Below are positions 62,113 through 64,000 of a DNA stretch of 64,000 nucleotides, piece after piece. This stretch comes from Vibrio cincinnatiensis DSM 19608 (GTDB lineage: Bacteria; Pseudomonadota; Gammaproteobacteria; Enterobacterales; Vibrionaceae). Under the pieces are notes generated by a model that was given only the letters and a program-made list of their open reading frames with translations, was not told the DNA's origin and ran no database searches. The DNA is taken from contig NZ_FUXB01000006.1 of assembly GCF_900167345.1 (NCBI RefSeq), forward strand, positions 62,001 to 126,000, given 5' to 3'. Positions within the stretch are counted from its first letter, which is position 1. Every line of letters starts with the position of its first letter. A program made the translations under genes and the position numbers.

Positions 62113-64000
62113 CTAAGAGTATTGGTAGTATCATTTTTTTATTATTACTCACTGTTTCCTACACGCTAAATGCTGAACAAAATTCATATAAGCGCTTAAA
62201 TATTTTTAGTTATCTTGGATTTTCAATACAAAAAGTAGATGAGGAGATAATCCTTTCCTTCAAAGATAAGTACAAGAAAGTTATCGTTGGGGTACTTAAT
62301 GAGGATGATCCCCCATATAATATGTCAATGAATGGTTCTGGTTATTACTTTGAAGGAATTGCTGCCGATTATTTAAATTATATCTTTACAGCGTTAGATG
62401 TAAGCTTTGATATTATTTTATTTGATGATAAAGATGAACTGATCAAGGCATTACAAGAAGGAATCATTGATATAGTAACTTCTGGACATGTCTATGATTC
62501 AGATTTTGAACACTTATCCAGTATTCCTTATATTGAAAGTGTTTTTTTTGTTTATGCAAATGATTATAACACGAATGTTAATAATATTGCTATTCAAAAT
62601 GGATATATTCAACTTGATGATATTGAACATTTATTTAATAAGAGTCATGTTTATAAATATGACTCTTATTATGAAGCAATACAGTCTACCGTGTTGGGGA
62701 GATCGGATGGTGTTATTTTAGATGTGTTTTCTGCTAATTACCTATTAAAAGATTTATATAAGTCATTGAAATTAAATTATTTTGTTGATATTAAACCCTA
62801 TCAGGCTAAGTTTATTTTTAGTAAAGATAATTTTTTATTAAAAGAAACCTTCGATCTTGTTTTATCTTCCATTTCTGACAGTGAGCATCTCTCAATAAAA
62901 AATCGATGGGGCAATAGTTTTCAAGCCATATCAGAGATTAATGATGGGCTCAGCCTTTCAGAATCAGAGAAAGAATGGTTAAAGGCGAATAATACTTTAA
63001 GGGTGGTTGTTAACGAATTTAATGCTCCTGTCAGTTATTATGATAAAAATGATATTTTTAGTGGTTTTGCTGCCGATATTCTGGATGTGATTAAAGTTAA
63101 ATTGGGTATTGATATTATTATTATACCCGTGAAGAATCTAACAGAAGTTGAATTATATTTAAAAAATGATAAGGCTGATATTGCGTTGCTTTCTCCCTCA
63201 GAGCGTCGAAGTGAGAACTTTTTATTTTCAAAAAGTATTTCACATGCATACTTATCTTTAATTACTCTTTCATCAAATGCAGTTAGTTCTGATTTTAAGA
63301 TAGAAAAATTAGCTTTAGCTGAATCGAATGTTGCGAATGATATTAAATACAAGGTGTTTCCTTACGCTGAAGTGAAATTAGTCCCCAACTATTTAGAGGC
63401 CATGGATTTGATTGTTGCAGGTAAAGTAGATGCAACGATGGTAACTTTAGGTGTTGCTGACTATTATATCCAACGATATTTTCATGACCGTTTAGGTGTG
63501 AGAGAGATTTTCTATGATCTTCCCCCAGTAATGATTTCTTTTGCAGCAAAAAAGAAAAACTCAGAATTAATTTCTATTTTAGATAAGGCAATTTTAGTTA
63601 TCTCTCCCGATGCTCTACAAACGGTAGATAATCGTTGGCGACGTAATGCGGTTCCTGGACAAGAGAACTGGCGTGATTATAAAAACACCATATTTACTAT
63701 TTTTATTTCATCAGTCATATTAATTTTAGCCTCATTAGTCTGGGCTCGATTTACTCGTAACCACTACCTAAAAAGGCTCGATATTACGCAAGCACTTAAA
63801 TATCATTTAAAATTTATGCAAGAGGTCATAGACAGTATCCCTCATCCTATTTATGTTCGAAATTCAAAGCGTGAGATTGTGCTCTGTAATGAAAGCTATC
63901 GTAAAATATTTAATCTTCCTTTACCTACGGATGATAAATTTTATAAATTAGCAAAAATGACCTGTTGTACTATGGTGAATATTCATAAAGATTATTATGA
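62109..64000 (+). CDS. hybrid sensor kinase with two Venus-flytrap domains (partial, RocS/EvgS/BvgS-like)
   Basis: 630 codons are visible, and the frame is still open at the window end. A signal anchor (IGSIIFLLLLTVSYTLNA) is followed by two SBP_bac_3 domains, about 55-270 (VIVGVLNEDDPPYNMSMNGS) and 295-515 (LRVVVNEFNAPVSYYDKNDI), a membrane helix near 524-546 (TIFTIFISSVILILASLVWA), and a PAS-like domain from about 565 (MQEVIDSIPHPIYVRNSKRE). The kinase, receiver and HPt parts would follow. This is the BvgS/EvgS/RocS plan, which senses small molecules or redox state in the periplasm and passes phosphate to the RocA-like and RocR-like regulators. Confidence 0.9.
   Translation, partial: MTKSIGSIIFLLLLTVSYTLNAEQNSYKRLNIFSYLGFSIQKVDEEIILSFKDKYKKVIVGVLNEDDPPYNMSMNGSGYYFEGIAADYLNYIFTALDVSFDIILFDDKDELIKALQEGIIDIVTSGHVYDSDFEHLSSIPYIESVFFVYANDYNTNVNNIAIQNGYIQLDDIEHLFNKSHVYKYDSYYEAIQSTVLGRSDGVILDVFSANYLLKDLYKSLKLNYFVDIKPYQAKFIFSKDNFLLKETFDLVLSSISDSEHLSIKNRWGNSFQAISEINDGLSLSESEKEWLKANNTLRVVVNEFNAPVSYYDKNDIFSGFAADILDVIKVKLGIDIIIIPVKNLTEVELYLKNDKADIALLSPSERRSENFLFSKSISHAYLSLITLSSNAVSSDFKIEKLALAESNVANDIKYKVFPYAEVKLVPNYLEAMDLIVAGKVDATMVTLGVADYYIQRYFHDRLGVREIFYDLPPVMISFAAKKKNSELISILDKAILVISPDALQTVDNRWRRNAVPGQENWRDYKNTIFTIFISSVILILASLVWARFTRNHYLKRLDITQALKYHLKFMQEVIDSIPHPIYVRNSKREIVLCNESYRKIFNLPLPTDDKFYKLAKMTCCTMVNIHKDYY

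Overview
The window reads as a piece of a Vibrio genome, most likely the smaller chromosome. The strongest marks are a Qrr quorum-sensing small RNA with a sigma-54 promoter and a LuxO box (18.6-19.0 kb), a maltoporin/MalM locus, NhaD, SstT, and the block deoD / DUF523-DUF1722 / MerR-like regulator / photolyase / L,D-transpeptidase, an order I recall from chromosome II of Vibrio cholerae. Most of the window has moderate GC and tight bacterial gene packing. From about 54.4 kb the sequence becomes clearly AT-rich, which suggests a laterally acquired block. No rRNA, tRNA, insertion sequence or CRISPR array was seen.

Layout. 0-7.8 kb: a partial 2Fe-2S/GltD-like oxidoreductase, PgpB-type phosphatase, DUF445 membrane protein, an ABC exporter and GlgX debranching enzyme. 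7.8-12.8 kb: a maltodextrin block (lamB, malM, a small lipoprotein, a GH13 amylase lipoprotein) with MalT-box-like sites between glgX and lamB. 13-18.5 kb: Sel1-repeat protein, SstT, a copper-delivery operon (PCuAC, SCO, unknown) and DUF368. 18.6-22.2 kb: Qrr RNA and two TPR-GGDEF proteins, one active-looking and one degenerate. 22.4-29 kb: a transposase-like zinc-ribbon protein, deoD, and a divergent light/DNA-repair operon. 29-35.5 kb: a small-RNA candidate, two tandem gltS genes, DoxX, Ogt, a lipoprotein and NhaD. 35.6-40.4 kb: a MarR-HlyD-FUSC efflux operon with two operators, DUF134 and a chemoreceptor. 41.2-47 kb: a TonB receptor with fecBCDE. 47-52.9 kb: NrtR/PncB, a Gfo/Idh oxidoreductase, a soluble CZB chemoreceptor and a split-barrel protein.

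53.0-64.0 kb is the most interesting part: a complete chaperone-usher pilus operon in Pap-like order (pilin, major pilin, usher, chaperone, minor pilin, adhesin) ending with an OmpA-type protein, followed by a three-protein regulatory set: a REC-EAL c-di-GMP phosphodiesterase, a NarL/LuxR-family response regulator and a two-Venus-flytrap hybrid sensor kinase (cut by the window end). This combination matches the Roc (RocR-RocA-RocS) system that controls cup fimbriae in Pseudomonas aeruginosa. The same operator-like word (TGTAGGA with its inverse TCCTACA) lies upstream of the major pilin and upstream of the response regulator, tying the regulator to the pilus.

Several neighbours fit together: MalT-like sites with glgX/lamB; NrtR with a 23-bp operator before pncB; MarR with two 16-bp operators over its own start; a Fur-box-like site before the siderophore receptor; CRP/CytR-like sites before deoD. 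c-di-GMP genes (GGDEF pair, EAL regulator), Qrr and the pilus suggest a genome that switches between attached and free life, though that link is inference.
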